Assembly: GCF_020410745.1 (NCBI RefSeq)
Contig: NZ_CP084528.1
Coordinates: 1,612,001 to 1,676,000, forward strand
Reading direction: 5' to 3'
Length of the DNA stretch: 64,000 nt
DNA from: Kaistella polysaccharea
GTDB taxonomy: Bacteria > Bacteroidota > Bacteroidia > Flavobacteriales > Weeksellaceae
Below the pieces are notes generated by a model that saw only the letters and a list, made by a program, of their open reading frames with translations, had not been told where the DNA came from and searched no databases. The position numbers were made by a program, and so were the translations under genes. This document shows positions 34,028-42,249 of this stretch, one piece after another; position 1 is the stretch's first letter, and each line of letters begins with the position of its first letter.

Positions 34028-34057
34028 CAAATATAAGATTTTTCGATATACTACAAA
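34028..34057 (-). promoter_or_regulatory. Promoter of tRNA-His
   Basis: On the minus strand TTTG (34057-34054) is 18 nt from TATATTTG (34035-34028), an exact -7 box. This is one of the best promoter matches in the window. The -33 lies inside the 3' end of bshB1. Confidence 0.7.
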
Positions 34058-34770
34058 ATTATTCCATCGAAATTTTTGAATGCCAGAAGCTTTTCTGTCG
34101 TAAATCCTTCCGCAAAATCTACTCCAGACAATCTTCCCAAATCCTGCGCGCGATAAGTTAGACTTTCCAGAAAATCTTTAGTTGCAATTGGCGTGACAGG
34201 TTCTGTAGAGTTGGGATCGTAAAACTGAGTTTTATAGGCCAAACACGCTTCAATTTTTTTATCCATAAATTCTGAAATATCCACCACAAAATCTGGCGTA
34301 ATATGTTTCCACTGAATATAATGAAAAACCTGTTTCGGTCGCCACTGAATCTGCTTTTCTCCATTTAATTCAGTTTCTATTTTTACCAAACCTGAGAGAA
34401 AACACGCATCAGAAACTAATTTAGAAGCTTTCGCATGATCAGGATGTCGGTCTTCGATAGAATTGGCAAATACAATTTCAGGTTGATATTTACGAATCAT
34501 TTGCACGATCTGCATTTGAAATTCTTCTGTGTTTAAAATAAAACCATCACGCATTTTTAAATTTTCACGCGCTGAAAATCCCAGAATTTTGCGGGCTTCC
34601 GCAGCTTCTTCTGCTCTTGTAATATTTGTGCCGCGCGTTCCCAGTTCACCTTGCGTAAGATCAACTACCGCTACTTTTTTTCCTTCTGCAATCATTTTTG
34701 CTAAAGTTCCACCGCAACCTAATTCAACATCGTCTGGATGAGCGCCAATGGCTAATATATCTACTTTCAT
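34051..34770 (-). CDS. bshB1: Bacillithiol biosynthesis deacetylase BshB1
   Basis: This 239-residue PIG-L/LmbE-type zinc deacetylase removes the acetyl group from GlcNAc-malate, the second step of bacillithiol synthesis. The zinc-binding GAHPDDVELGCGG near residue 8 and the catalytic RHPDH near residue 108 are intact. It is cytosolic. bshA lies 8 kb away at 24956-26089, so the pathway genes are not in one operon here. Its end overlaps the tRNA-His promoter. Confidence 0.92.
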   Translation of the reverse strand: MKVDILAIGAHPDDVELGCGGTLAKMIAEGKKVAVVDLTQGELGTRGTNITRAEEAAEARKILGFSARENLKMRDGFILNTEEFQMQIVQMIRKYQPEIVFANSIEDRHPDHAKASKLVSDACFLSGLVKIETELNGEKQIQWRPKQVFHYIQWKHITPDFVVDISEFMDKKIEACLAYKTQFYDPNSTEPVTPIATKDFLESLTYRAQDLGRLSGVDFAEGFTTEKLLAFKNFDGIIL

Positions 34771-34779
34771 CTGAACTTA

Positions 34780-35454
34780 TTATTTCTTAAAATATTGATA
34801 AATCGTTGTTAAAAACTGACCATACGATTTTTCGAGTTTCATAATATCGCCTGATTTAAGATTAAGTCCGGCTCCTTGATTTGCATTAACAGAAAATCCT
34901 GAAAACTGAAAAAACTGCATGGGTTGATTTTCCTGAGCTGATAATTTAATGCTTGATCCTAATAACTTTCGTGTTGAAATGGTATAAATTTCACCCGGTT
35001 CTAACTGGACAAAAGTAAATGTGCGCGGATTGAAAACAATTTCTTTTTTATCAAACGCAATTGTTTGTTTTTTGTAGGGAGAGGAAATAAAATAAACCCT
35101 GTTATTTTCCTCTGGAAATTGATCTGATTTTACATAATACAAATTTAGTTTATAATGCAATGGATCAAATGCCGCAGCAGTTTCATCTATTTGTAGAAAT
35201 GGTTGCCAGGAAAATGCATTGGCTCCAATTTCTTTCGCTTTTTTATAAATGAGACCAAATACTTTCGCATCGTCATCAGAAAAACCTTGGACTTCAACTT
35301 CTCCGAGATAAATTCCCGCGGTAGAATCAGGATTGATTTTGTACAAAACTTTATCGGTGTTTGTATGCGTCTGTACTACTTTGCTTAAAGTCACAATTTG
35401 CCCAAACATTAAAAATGAAAATCCGAAACTTAGGACTAAAAGGACTTTTTTCAT
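34780..35454 (-). CDS. Exported hypothetical protein (224 aa)
   Basis: The start at 35454 gives a signal peptide of about 18 residues (ending MFGQ). The mature part is beta-rich and unrecognised, with GIYLGEVEVQGFSDDDAKVF near residue 51 and an ANAFSWQPF segment near 78. The start overlaps the rmlD stop (ATGA at 35454-35451), indicating translational coupling. The in-frame ATG at 35484 lacks a signal peptide and was rejected. Confidence 0.65.
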   Translation of the reverse strand: MKKVLLVLSFGFSFLMFGQIVTLSKVVQTHTNTDKVLYKINPDSTAGIYLGEVEVQGFSDDDAKVFGLIYKKAKEIGANAFSWQPFLQIDETAAAFDPLHYKLNLYYVKSDQFPEENNRVYFISSPYKKQTIAFDKKEIVFNPRTFTFVQLEPGEIYTISTRKLLGSSIKLSAQENQPMQFFQFSGFSVNANQGAGLNLKSGDIMKLEKSYGQFLTTIYQYFKK

Positions 35455-36320
35455 TGGGCTGCTGTTTTCAAAATACGTACACAATTTTCGAGCGAATTTT
35501 CCCAGTGTACCAGTTCAATTTTATAAGTATTTTCGATTTTATCTAGAGCCATCGTACTTCGATGAGGCCTTTTCGCAGGCGTCGGAAATTCTTCTGTAGT
35601 AATCGCTTTTAATTTTATTTTTGAATCTGAAAATTCCGCAATTTTAGAAGCGAATTCAAACCAGTTTGTTTCTGGATAATTTGAAAAATGGAAAATACCG
35701 TAAGTCTTTGGTTCGGTTTCAATTATTTTCATGACTGCAAGCGCCAAATCATTGGCGTTAGTCGGTTGTCCAAATTGATCTGCGACAATTCCCAATTCCT
35801 CTTTTTGCGAGAAAAGATTCAACATCGTCTTCACAAAGTTTTTGTTGAATTCGGAATACAACCAGGAAGTTCGGATCACAATTGTTTTCGGATTATTTTC
35901 CAATGCAGCTTCTTCTCCTCTACGCTTAGATTCGCCGTAAACTCCTTGGGGATTGGTAAAATTATCTTCTGAATACGAGATATTTGTATCTCCGTCAAAA
36001 ACATAATCTGTAGAAATATGGATTAGAACAGTGTTCGAATCTTTGCAAGCTTCTGCAATATGACCAACAGCATCCGCGTTTACTGCAAATGCTTTTTCTG
36101 CTTCTTTTTCCGCCAAATCCACCGCTGTATAAGCAGCAGCATTAATACAAAATTCTGGTTTTAAGTCATCAAATAAATCGGAGACTGCCGAACGACCTGT
36201 GATATCCAAATCTTCTGAGCCGAAAAAGTGAAAATCAAAATCGCTATCGTAATCCGATACAATCTTTCGAAAATAATTGCCAAGCTGACCGTTTCCACCT
36301 AATACTACTATTTTTTTCAT
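35451..36320 (-). CDS. rfbD: dTDP-4-dehydrorhamnose reductase
   Basis: This 289-residue SDR-type reductase makes dTDP-L-rhamnose, the last step of the pathway. The Rossmann motif GGNGQLG is at residues 8-14, and VFDGDTNISYSEDNFTNPQGVYGESKRRGEE contains the catalytic Tyr-x3-Lys (YGESK). HISTDYVFDG also fits. It overlaps the thioesterase gene stop by 4 nt. rmlA, rmlB and rmlC are not seen as a block here. Confidence 0.88.
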   Translation of the reverse strand: MKKIVVLGGNGQLGNYFRKIVSDYDSDFDFHFFGSEDLDITGRSAVSDLFDDLKPEFCINAAAYTAVDLAEKEAEKAFAVNADAVGHIAEACKDSNTVLIHISTDYVFDGDTNISYSEDNFTNPQGVYGESKRRGEEAALENNPKTIVIRTSWLYSEFNKNFVKTMLNLFSQKEELGIVADQFGQPTNANDLALAVMKIIETEPKTYGIFHFSNYPETNWFEFASKIAEFSDSKIKLKAITTEEFPTPAKRPHRSTMALDKIENTYKIELVHWENSLENCVRILKTAAQ

Positions 36321-36808
36321 GCGCGAGAGGCGTTTTTATTTTGTTTTCTAAAGTAGGAAACCCGACTTTTGAAATCCTTTTCTTCCAAATTTACCAAAAA
36401 CTTCAGAAAGAGATTTTTAGTATCTTCTGGATGAACATCAGATTTTCGGGTTTTCATATTGAAATAAATTACCGAAAGCCATAAAATACTGTGAATGGTT
36501 TTTCCGTCTTCACTTTTCATTAAGATTTCTACTTTCGAAAGGCGATCTCCTACTTCGATTGTTTTGCTGGAAATGAGAACTTTTGCATTGTACCGCACTT
36601 CTTTTAAATAAGCAATTTCATTTTGTATGGTAATCCAGGTGCACCCAGTTTTACGCGTATATTCCTCGTAGGTAAAGCCGTAACCCGATTCTACATGGTC
36701 TTCCCGCGCATTGAGCATATATTCCAAATACTTTACATTATTTAAATGACCAATGGGATCGCAGTCGCTAAAGCGAACTCTTACAAGATTTGATATTTCT
36801 TTTTGCAT
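36317..36808 (-). CDS. Acyl-CoA thioesterase, 4-hydroxybenzoyl-CoA type
   Basis: This 163-residue hot-dog-fold enzyme probably hydrolyses an acyl-CoA. The family motif RVRFSDCDPIGHLNNVKYLEY is near residue 10 with the catalytic Asp (SDCD). The rest of the fold, ITIQNEIAYLKEVRY and ILMKSEDGKTIHS, is normal. There is no signal peptide, so it is cytosolic. It overlaps rfbD by 4 nt, so the two are likely translated together. A -7 box sits only 4 nt upstream of the start (36813-36820). The substrate is not clear. Confidence 0.8.
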   Translation of the reverse strand: MQKEISNLVRVRFSDCDPIGHLNNVKYLEYMLNAREDHVESGYGFTYEEYTRKTGCTWITIQNEIAYLKEVRYNAKVLISSKTIEVGDRLSKVEILMKSEDGKTIHSILWLSVIYFNMKTRKSDVHPEDTKNLFLKFLVNLEEKDFKSRVSYFRKQNKNASRA

Positions 36809-36812
36809 GGTA

Positions 36813-36820
36813 CAAAATTA
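36813..36820 (-). promoter_or_regulatory. -7 box abutting the thioesterase start
   Basis: The minus strand reads TAATTTTG, an exact TAnnTTTG match, 4 nt before the ATG at 36808. It directly follows the T tract of the ompH terminator, so it may be partly fortuitous. Confidence 0.35.
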
Positions 36821-36823
36821 AAA

Positions 36824-36851
36824 AAACCATCCCGGATAATTGGGATGGTTT
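36824..36851 (-). terminator. Terminator of the second ompH gene
   Basis: A perfect 10-bp stem AAACCATCCC/GGGATGGTTT with a T tract on the minus strand, 20 bp after the ompH stop. Confidence 0.8.
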
Positions 36852-36870
36852 AATAGATCATGATGATTAA

Positions 36871-37365
36871 TTAAAGACCTAATTCTTTTTTTACTGCTGG
36901 TGTAGCATCTGGTCCACCTTTGTAGATTAATGCGCTTGCATCAATAATAAAATCGTAACCGTTTGCTTTTGCCACTTTTTCTACCGCTTTATTCAATTTA
37001 TCGATAATTGGTTTTACTGCAGTGTCTCTTCTTTGTGCCAAGTCATTTTGAGCAGTTGCCTGCAATTGTTGCAAATTTTGCTGTTTTTTCTGAAGGTCAG
37101 CTTCTTTTGCTGTTCTTTGAGCTTCAGTTAATTTTGCAGCATCTGCTTGATATTGTTGAACTTCTTTCTGAAATGATTCAGCTTGTTTGTTTAATTCGTC
37201 ACCTTTCGATTTACTGAAAGCGTCTAATTCAGTTGTCATTTTTTTAGTCTCAGGCATTGTAGCAAGTACTGATTCGTAGTCCATCATCGCCACTTTCTGG
37301 GCTTTTGCAACTCCTACAGCTAAAAACATCATTACTGCTGCAAATAATACACTTAATTTTTTCAT
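36871..37365 (-). CDS. OmpH/Skp family periplasmic chaperone (second of two)
   Basis: This 164-residue protein has a signal peptide ending in AKA-Q and a long coiled-coil middle, as in Skp/OmpH, which bind unfolded outer-membrane proteins. Typical features are KVAMMDYESVLATMP, a Gln/Lys/Ala-rich coiled coil (about residues 45-115), and a YDFIIDASALIYKGG end. It lies downstream of a paralogue and BamA, so it is probably co-transcribed and assists outer-membrane protein assembly. Confidence 0.87.
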   Translation of the reverse strand: MKKLSVLFAAVMMFLAVGVAKAQKVAMMDYESVLATMPETKKMTTELDAFSKSKGDELNKQAESFQKEVQQYQADAAKLTEAQRTAKEADLQKKQQNLQQLQATAQNDLAQRRDTAVKPIIDKLNKAVEKVAKANGYDFIIDASALIYKGGPDATPAVKKELGL

Positions 37366-37426
37366 AATTGGGGTTAAATTTATCGTTCTTTTTTTGTTAA
37401 TTTATATTTGATACTCTTTTTGTATT

Positions 37427-37972
37427 CTATTTTTTCTTTTTTTCTGATGCTTTTTCCGGAGAATTTTTCAGCAGCAAATCTAAGACTTTATCGGTATAAT
37501 CATACTTTTTATCGAGAAAAATTACACTGATGTTGTTGCTTTTATCAAGAACTATGCCCAAAGTATTTTTCTCTGATACTGTGCGGATTGCGTTCCAGAT
37601 CTGATCCTGAAAAGGCTTGGTAAGATTAGATCGGGCGTTATTTATCTCGCCCATAGAGCCAAAGCGATTATTAATCATGGTTTTGATCTTTTTATCCAAA
37701 TCATCAACTTCCTTCTGACGGAGTTTCAACTGATCTCCTATCAATAGAACTTTTTCATTTTCTAAGGCATCTTTTTTCTTGTCGAATTCACTTTGCAAGG
37801 TTTGAATTTCGCTCTGCCAGTTCGTAATTTGCTCTGTGAGTCTGGCTTCGGCATCTTTATACTGAGGCATTTTGCTTAGGATATAATTGGTATCTACGAC
37901 ACCTATTTTCTGCGCACTTACGGTAATGGTAAAGGCGAATAGAAAAATTAATAACTTAAACTTTCTCATCAT
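37427..37972 (-). CDS. OmpH/Skp family periplasmic chaperone (first of two)
   Basis: This 181-residue paralogue of the next gene has a signal peptide (ending SAQ) followed by KIGVVDTNYILSKMPQYKDAEARL, a coiled coil to about residue 110, and the C-terminal LGIVLDKSNNISVIFLDKKYDYTDKVL. It begins 7 bp after bamA, so it belongs to the same operon, as usual in Bacteroidota. Two tandem OmpH copies after bamA are common in the phylum. Confidence 0.87.
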   Translation of the reverse strand: MMRKFKLLIFLFAFTITVSAQKIGVVDTNYILSKMPQYKDAEARLTEQITNWQSEIQTLQSEFDKKKDALENEKVLLIGDQLKLRQKEVDDLDKKIKTMINNRFGSMGEINNARSNLTKPFQDQIWNAIRTVSEKNTLGIVLDKSNNISVIFLDKKYDYTDKVLDLLLKNSPEKASEKKKK

Positions 37973-37979
37973 TAATGAT

Positions 37980-40514
37980 TTATAAAGATTGATTCATAAG
38001 GAAGTGGGTTTTCCATCCTGATGGTTCAGTACCGGAAATCGTTTTATCGAAACCGTACGCAAAATCAAATCCAATCAATCCGAAGGCGCCCATATATACT
38101 CTAATTCCGAAACCGGCAGAACGCTTCAACTGGAATGGATTATAAGATCCAAACGAATTATAAGCATTACCACCTTCAAGGAAAGATAAGGCATAAATTT
38201 TCGCGGTTTGATTCATTGAGATTGGATATCTTAATTCTAACGCAAATCTATTGTAAATTGTTGCACCACCATAAGGTGTTACATCTTCAATTGTTCCTCC
38301 GGAGGATGATGCATTTTCATAACCACGAAGCGGAACGAGTTCTCTACCGTCATATCTTCCCCCAAAAAGACCTGTACCACCGACATAAAATCTTTCAAAT
38401 GGCGGCGCTCCCAATTCTTTGTTGTATCCATTAAGGAAGCCCATTTCTGCTGTACTTCTCAAAACAAGTTTTCCTGCAACGGTATTATATGAATCAGCTT
38501 TTAATTTTACTTTATAAAATTCAAGCCATTTATATTTTTCAATCGGTTCCAGATTGGTATAATCCTTATTGTTGAAAAGACTATATGGTGGCGTAAACTT
38601 CACAGATGCTTCAATATTTGAACCCATCGTGGGGAAAATAGGATCTAAACCTGCAGAGTTTCTACTTAAACCAACATTAAAACTAAAGTTTTTCGCAGAT
38701 CCGTAATATTCTGTTGTGTTCCCAAACTGGAAAGGATAATTTTCAAAATCGTAACTCTGATACTGAATTCCAGTGTATAAAGAGAAATAATCATCTGGCC
38801 ATCTTAAAAGTCGGTTAAGACCTGCGCTGGCTGAGAAAATATTTAATTTCTGAGTAAGACCAAATTGATCGCTGTATCTTACCAATGACTGATTTACACC
38901 AATCGAAAGAGCAGTAGGTCTTGTTCCGAACAACCAAGGCTCGGTAAAAGATATGCCGTAATTCTGGAAAAACTGTCCTGCCTGTGCCTGAATTGACAAA
39001 GTTTGTCCGTCACCTTGTGGAACTGGTTTAAAATCTTTGAATTTCAGGAAATTACGTAAAGAGAAATTATTAAAGGTAAGCCCAAGTGTTCCAATAAAAG
39101 ATCCACCACCGTACCCAGCCTGAAGCTGAACTTGAGAAGAACCTTTTTCTACTAATGTCCAATGCACATCTACCGTATTATCTTGTGGATTTGGGTTGAT
39201 TTGCTGACCAATTTGTTGTGGATCAAAAAACTGCATTCCAGCCAAATCAAAATAGGTTCTTTTGATATCGCTTTTCGCAAACAAACTTCCTGGTTTTGTT
39301 CTTAATGAACGTAGAATTACGTGATCGTGGGTCGTAGTATTTCCACTCCAGGTTACACGGTTCCAGGTTGCTTTTTCGCCTTCATTAATTCTAATTTCAA
39401 GATTTATAGAATCGCCTACAACTGATTTCTCAATCGGCGTAACATTGGAAAATAGGTACCCACTATTCATGTAAATAGACTTGATATCGGAATCATCTTC
39501 TTTACCACCATCTTCACCAACTTTCTTATTAAATCCTACGGCATCATAAATATCACCGGATTTATAACCCAATACTTTTTGCAGATAATCGGTTGAGAAT
39601 GCCGTATTTCCTAAGAAATTTACATCTCCGATATAATATTTTTTACCTTCATTTAACTTCACATTAATCTCGTATTGATTCTGCGGATTTCTCCAAACGG
39701 AATCAGATTCGATTTTAGCATCGCGGAAACCTAACGAACGATAATAGTTAATCAGGTTGTCTTTATCGCCTTCATATTTCTCTTCAATGAATTTCGAAGG
39801 TTTCAAAATTCCTTTGATACTAAAACTTTTCTGCTTGGTATCTTTGAAGGCTTTGGTGCGCAATTTTCGGTCAGTTACGCTTTCATTTCCTTCGAATTCA
39901 ATATGACTTATTTTAATTTTTTTGCCTTTATCAATATCAATCGTCCAATCTACCAAATCGGGATCGCCTGCATTTACTTTATCCTGAATGGAAATTTTAG
40001 CGTCGGCATATCCTTTTTTAATATATTCTTGAGGAATATTGGTTTTAAGGTTTGAGATTAAATTCTGTGTAATCTTTGTACCGGGCTTCAGGTTGTTATC
40101 CTTTGCAAGCTTTTCGCCTTTTGCTTTACCAATACCTTTTCCGGTGAATTTAACTTCGCCTAAATCTTTCAGATCCTGAAGATTAAACCGAAGAATTACC
40201 TGATCGCCTTCAATACTTTGAATGTAAACTTCTACCTCAGAGAAAGACTGCGTTTCCCAAAGTTTTTTAATTGCGTTGCTGATCTTTTGTCCAGGGATTT
40301 CCACGCTCTCATTTTTATTAAGACCCGTAAATCTTAAAATCTGAGCGGGAGTATATTTTTTCACGCCATCTACGACAATGTCTTTCAGGATATAGGTGCC
40401 GGCTTCGTTCTGAGCGTAGACAGGATTGTTTTCCTGAGTCTGTTCGGGGGTAATCTGACCATAGAAATGTGCAGATGCCACAAACATGATGATGGGTAGG
40501 AATTTAAACTTCAT
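37980..40514 (-). CDS. bamA: Outer membrane protein assembly factor BamA
   Basis: This 844-residue Omp85-family protein inserts beta-barrel proteins into the outer membrane. A signal peptide (residues 1-19) is followed by about five POTRA domains (with repeated VEFEGNES- and KYYIGDVNFLGNT-type starts) and a C-terminal beta-barrel with RYDGRELVPLRGYENASSSGG and a final YPISMN...GFGIRVYMGAFGLIGFDFAYGFD run; the loop-6 motif reads VPLRGYE, close to the VRGF consensus. The length is normal for flavobacteria. It is in the uppS-bamA-ompH-ompH operon. Confidence 0.93.
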   Translation of the reverse strand: MKFKFLPIIMFVASAHFYGQITPEQTQENNPVYAQNEAGTYILKDIVVDGVKKYTPAQILRFTGLNKNESVEIPGQKISNAIKKLWETQSFSEVEVYIQSIEGDQVILRFNLQDLKDLGEVKFTGKGIGKAKGEKLAKDNNLKPGTKITQNLISNLKTNIPQEYIKKGYADAKISIQDKVNAGDPDLVDWTIDIDKGKKIKISHIEFEGNESVTDRKLRTKAFKDTKQKSFSIKGILKPSKFIEEKYEGDKDNLINYYRSLGFRDAKIESDSVWRNPQNQYEINVKLNEGKKYYIGDVNFLGNTAFSTDYLQKVLGYKSGDIYDAVGFNKKVGEDGGKEDDSDIKSIYMNSGYLFSNVTPIEKSVVGDSINLEIRINEGEKATWNRVTWSGNTTTHDHVILRSLRTKPGSLFAKSDIKRTYFDLAGMQFFDPQQIGQQINPNPQDNTVDVHWTLVEKGSSQVQLQAGYGGGSFIGTLGLTFNNFSLRNFLKFKDFKPVPQGDGQTLSIQAQAGQFFQNYGISFTEPWLFGTRPTALSIGVNQSLVRYSDQFGLTQKLNIFSASAGLNRLLRWPDDYFSLYTGIQYQSYDFENYPFQFGNTTEYYGSAKNFSFNVGLSRNSAGLDPIFPTMGSNIEASVKFTPPYSLFNNKDYTNLEPIEKYKWLEFYKVKLKADSYNTVAGKLVLRSTAEMGFLNGYNKELGAPPFERFYVGGTGLFGGRYDGRELVPLRGYENASSSGGTIEDVTPYGGATIYNRFALELRYPISMNQTAKIYALSFLEGGNAYNSFGSYNPFQLKRSAGFGIRVYMGAFGLIGFDFAYGFDKTISGTEPSGWKTHFLMNQSL

Positions 40515-40546
40515 TTTTTATCTTGCTAACTTTTTTCTTTATTCAA

Positions 40547-41296
40547 TTATTTTTCGTCCAGCTGCTCGCTGATCTTTCCGAATCTTCTCTCCTTAGATTG
40601 GTAATTATAAATACACTGGAAAAAATCTTCCACACCGAAATCTGGCCAGAGAATATCTAAAAACTGTAATTCTGCATAGGCAATTTGCCAAAGAAGAAAA
40701 TTACTGATTCTAACTTCGCCGCTGGTGCGTATTAACAGATCAACTGGTGGGAAATCTTTAGTGTATAGGTGATTTTCAAAGAGTTCTTCATTAATATCGT
40801 CTTCTGTAATTTCACCATTTTTCAGCTTGTTGCCGATTTGTTTTACAGCACCTAAAATTTCTTTTTGGGAACCATAACTCAAAGCTAAAATAAGGTTTCC
40901 GCGGTCGTTATTTTTGGTGATTTCCACGAGCTGATTCATTTGGTCCTGAACCAGTTGCGGCAATTTTTCGATATCACCGATGATGTGCATGCGCAATCCT
41001 TTGCTGAATATTTCTTCCGCTTCCAAGAGAAGTGTTTCAGAAATTAAACTCATCAATGTATTCACCTCCTCATCTGGTCTGTTCCAGTTTTCGGAAGAGA
41101 AAGTGTAAAGGGTGAGGTAAGGTATATTAATTTCGTTGCAAGCGTTTACCGCATTACGAACTGCCTGAATCGCGTGTTTATGACCGAAGGTTCGCTCTTT
41201 GCCGCGTGACTTTGCCCAACGCCCATTACCATCCATAATAATGGCGACATGTTGTGGCAGGTGGTCAGGATTTATTTTTTCTTTTATGGATTCCAT
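40547..41296 (-). CDS. uppS: Isoprenyl transferase (undecaprenyl diphosphate synthase)
   Basis: This 249-residue cis-prenyltransferase builds the C55 lipid carrier for cell-wall and glycan synthesis. The catalytic IIMDGNGRWAKSRGKERTFGHKHA is near residue 19 (with the conserved Asp), followed by LTLYTFSSENWNRP and VDLLIRTSGEVRISNFLLWQIAYAEL. It lies 3 bp after porG and 32 bp before bamA. The carrier it makes is also needed by the capsule operon next door. Confidence 0.95.
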   Translation of the reverse strand: MESIKEKINPDHLPQHVAIIMDGNGRWAKSRGKERTFGHKHAIQAVRNAVNACNEINIPYLTLYTFSSENWNRPDEEVNTLMSLISETLLLEAEEIFSKGLRMHIIGDIEKLPQLVQDQMNQLVEITKNNDRGNLILALSYGSQKEILGAVKQIGNKLKNGEITEDDINEELFENHLYTKDFPPVDLLIRTSGEVRISNFLLWQIAYAELQFLDILWPDFGVEDFFQCIYNYQSKERRFGKISEQLDEK

Positions 41297-41299
41297 TAT

Positions 41300-42073
41300 T
41301 TAATCGCAATAACAAGGTGGTCTGCCAAATGAATAACTAAGTCCTAACGTTATAGAATTAACCCAATCGTTCGAATTGGGATTTCCTATCTGTCGGTTTC
41401 TTATCATATCAGCTATTTCCAGCTCAGTAAGTGTATTATCGCCTAATTTTATATTTTTATCGTCGACTGTGCTGTAATCCACGGAGTCAGAAAAAGTTGC
41501 ACGAAACATCAATTCGCCAAAAAGTGCCCAATTATAGTTGAACTTATATTTTAACCCCGCCCCAAAAGGAACTGCAAAGGAGAGTGCAGAAACATACGGC
41601 GCTTCTGAGACTTGATTATTATCGATAATCAATTGCGGTGTACTGTGAAGCATTCCGCCCACGCCTCCAAATATATAAGGACTTAGGAGACTTTTATGTT
41701 CTTCGTTTACAGGAAAGAAATTATATTCAAATACAATATCCGCCTCGTAAATCGAATTGCTGCCATCAAGATATCGGTTTCGTCTGTATAATTCTTTTGC
41801 ATGCGCATCGGAAAACTGAATATGACTGTAACCCAAATTCAATCGCACCGATTGATAAGGATTAAAGTTCCTCCGGTACAAAATACCAGCATAAAAGGGA
41901 ATGCCGAGCTCACGGTAGTTTCCGATAGGTTTTTGCAGTATATAGTTGGTTCTACCGATATCGCCAACCAGATTACTCATGCCCAGCTGAACACCTATTT
42001 CATGCCGCTGTCCCTTTAGGGAAAACGAAATAAAAAAGACAGCGATAAAAAAGTAAGTAATTTTCTTTTGCAT
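41300..42073 (-). CDS. porG: Type IX secretion system protein PorG
   Basis: This 257-residue outer-membrane beta-barrel protein of the PorG family (DUF6089) is part of the T9SS in Bacteroidota. The start at 42073 gives a signal peptide (FISFSLKGQ). It has GVQLGMSNLVGDIGRTNY near residue 25 and a barrel with alternating hydrophobics, ending in GLSYSFGRPPCYCD with two Cys. The location before uppS and bamA is standard in flavobacteria. Together with the T9SS-sorted cargo at 51652 it shows that a T9SS exists in this organism. Confidence 0.85.
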   Translation of the reverse strand: MQKKITYFFIAVFFISFSLKGQRHEIGVQLGMSNLVGDIGRTNYILQKPIGNYRELGIPFYAGILYRRNFNPYQSVRLNLGYSHIQFSDAHAKELYRRNRYLDGSNSIYEADIVFEYNFFPVNEEHKSLLSPYIFGGVGGMLHSTPQLIIDNNQVSEAPYVSALSFAVPFGAGLKYKFNYNWALFGELMFRATFSDSVDYSTVDDKNIKLGDNTLTELEIADMIRNRQIGNPNSNDWVNSITLGLSYSFGRPPCYCD

Positions 42074-42107
42074 GAAAATTGGGACAACAGAATTTATAAA
42101 TAAGCTG

Positions 42108-42115
42108 CAAATATA
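42108..42115 (-). promoter_or_regulatory. -7 box of the porG-uppS-bamA operon
   Basis: CAAATATA on the plus strand gives TATATTTG on the minus strand, an exact match, 34 nt before the porG start. No -33 TTG fits. Confidence 0.45.
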
Positions 42116-42219
42116 AAACATTTTTAGCTGAATGAAATTCTTAATATTTAGTTAAATAACCTCAAAAAAGCATAATTTTTAGATACTAAAACGTTTAATT
42201 CTTCAATTTATGATGAATC

Positions 42220-42238
42220 GATTGAAAGTCTTTCAATC
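42220..42238. other. Perfect inverted repeat after the wzc-like gene
   Basis: GATTGAAAG and CTTTCAATC lie around a single central T, 11 bp beyond the end of the gene. It has a T tract only on the plus side, so it is a poor minus-strand terminator but could be an RNA 3' end stabiliser. Confidence 0.4.
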
Positions 42239-42249
42239 ATTTTAATATT

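Noticed and set aside
42220-42238. Terminator of the wzc-like gene
   Set aside because: The hairpin is perfect, but the T tract lies on the wrong side for the minus-strand transcript.
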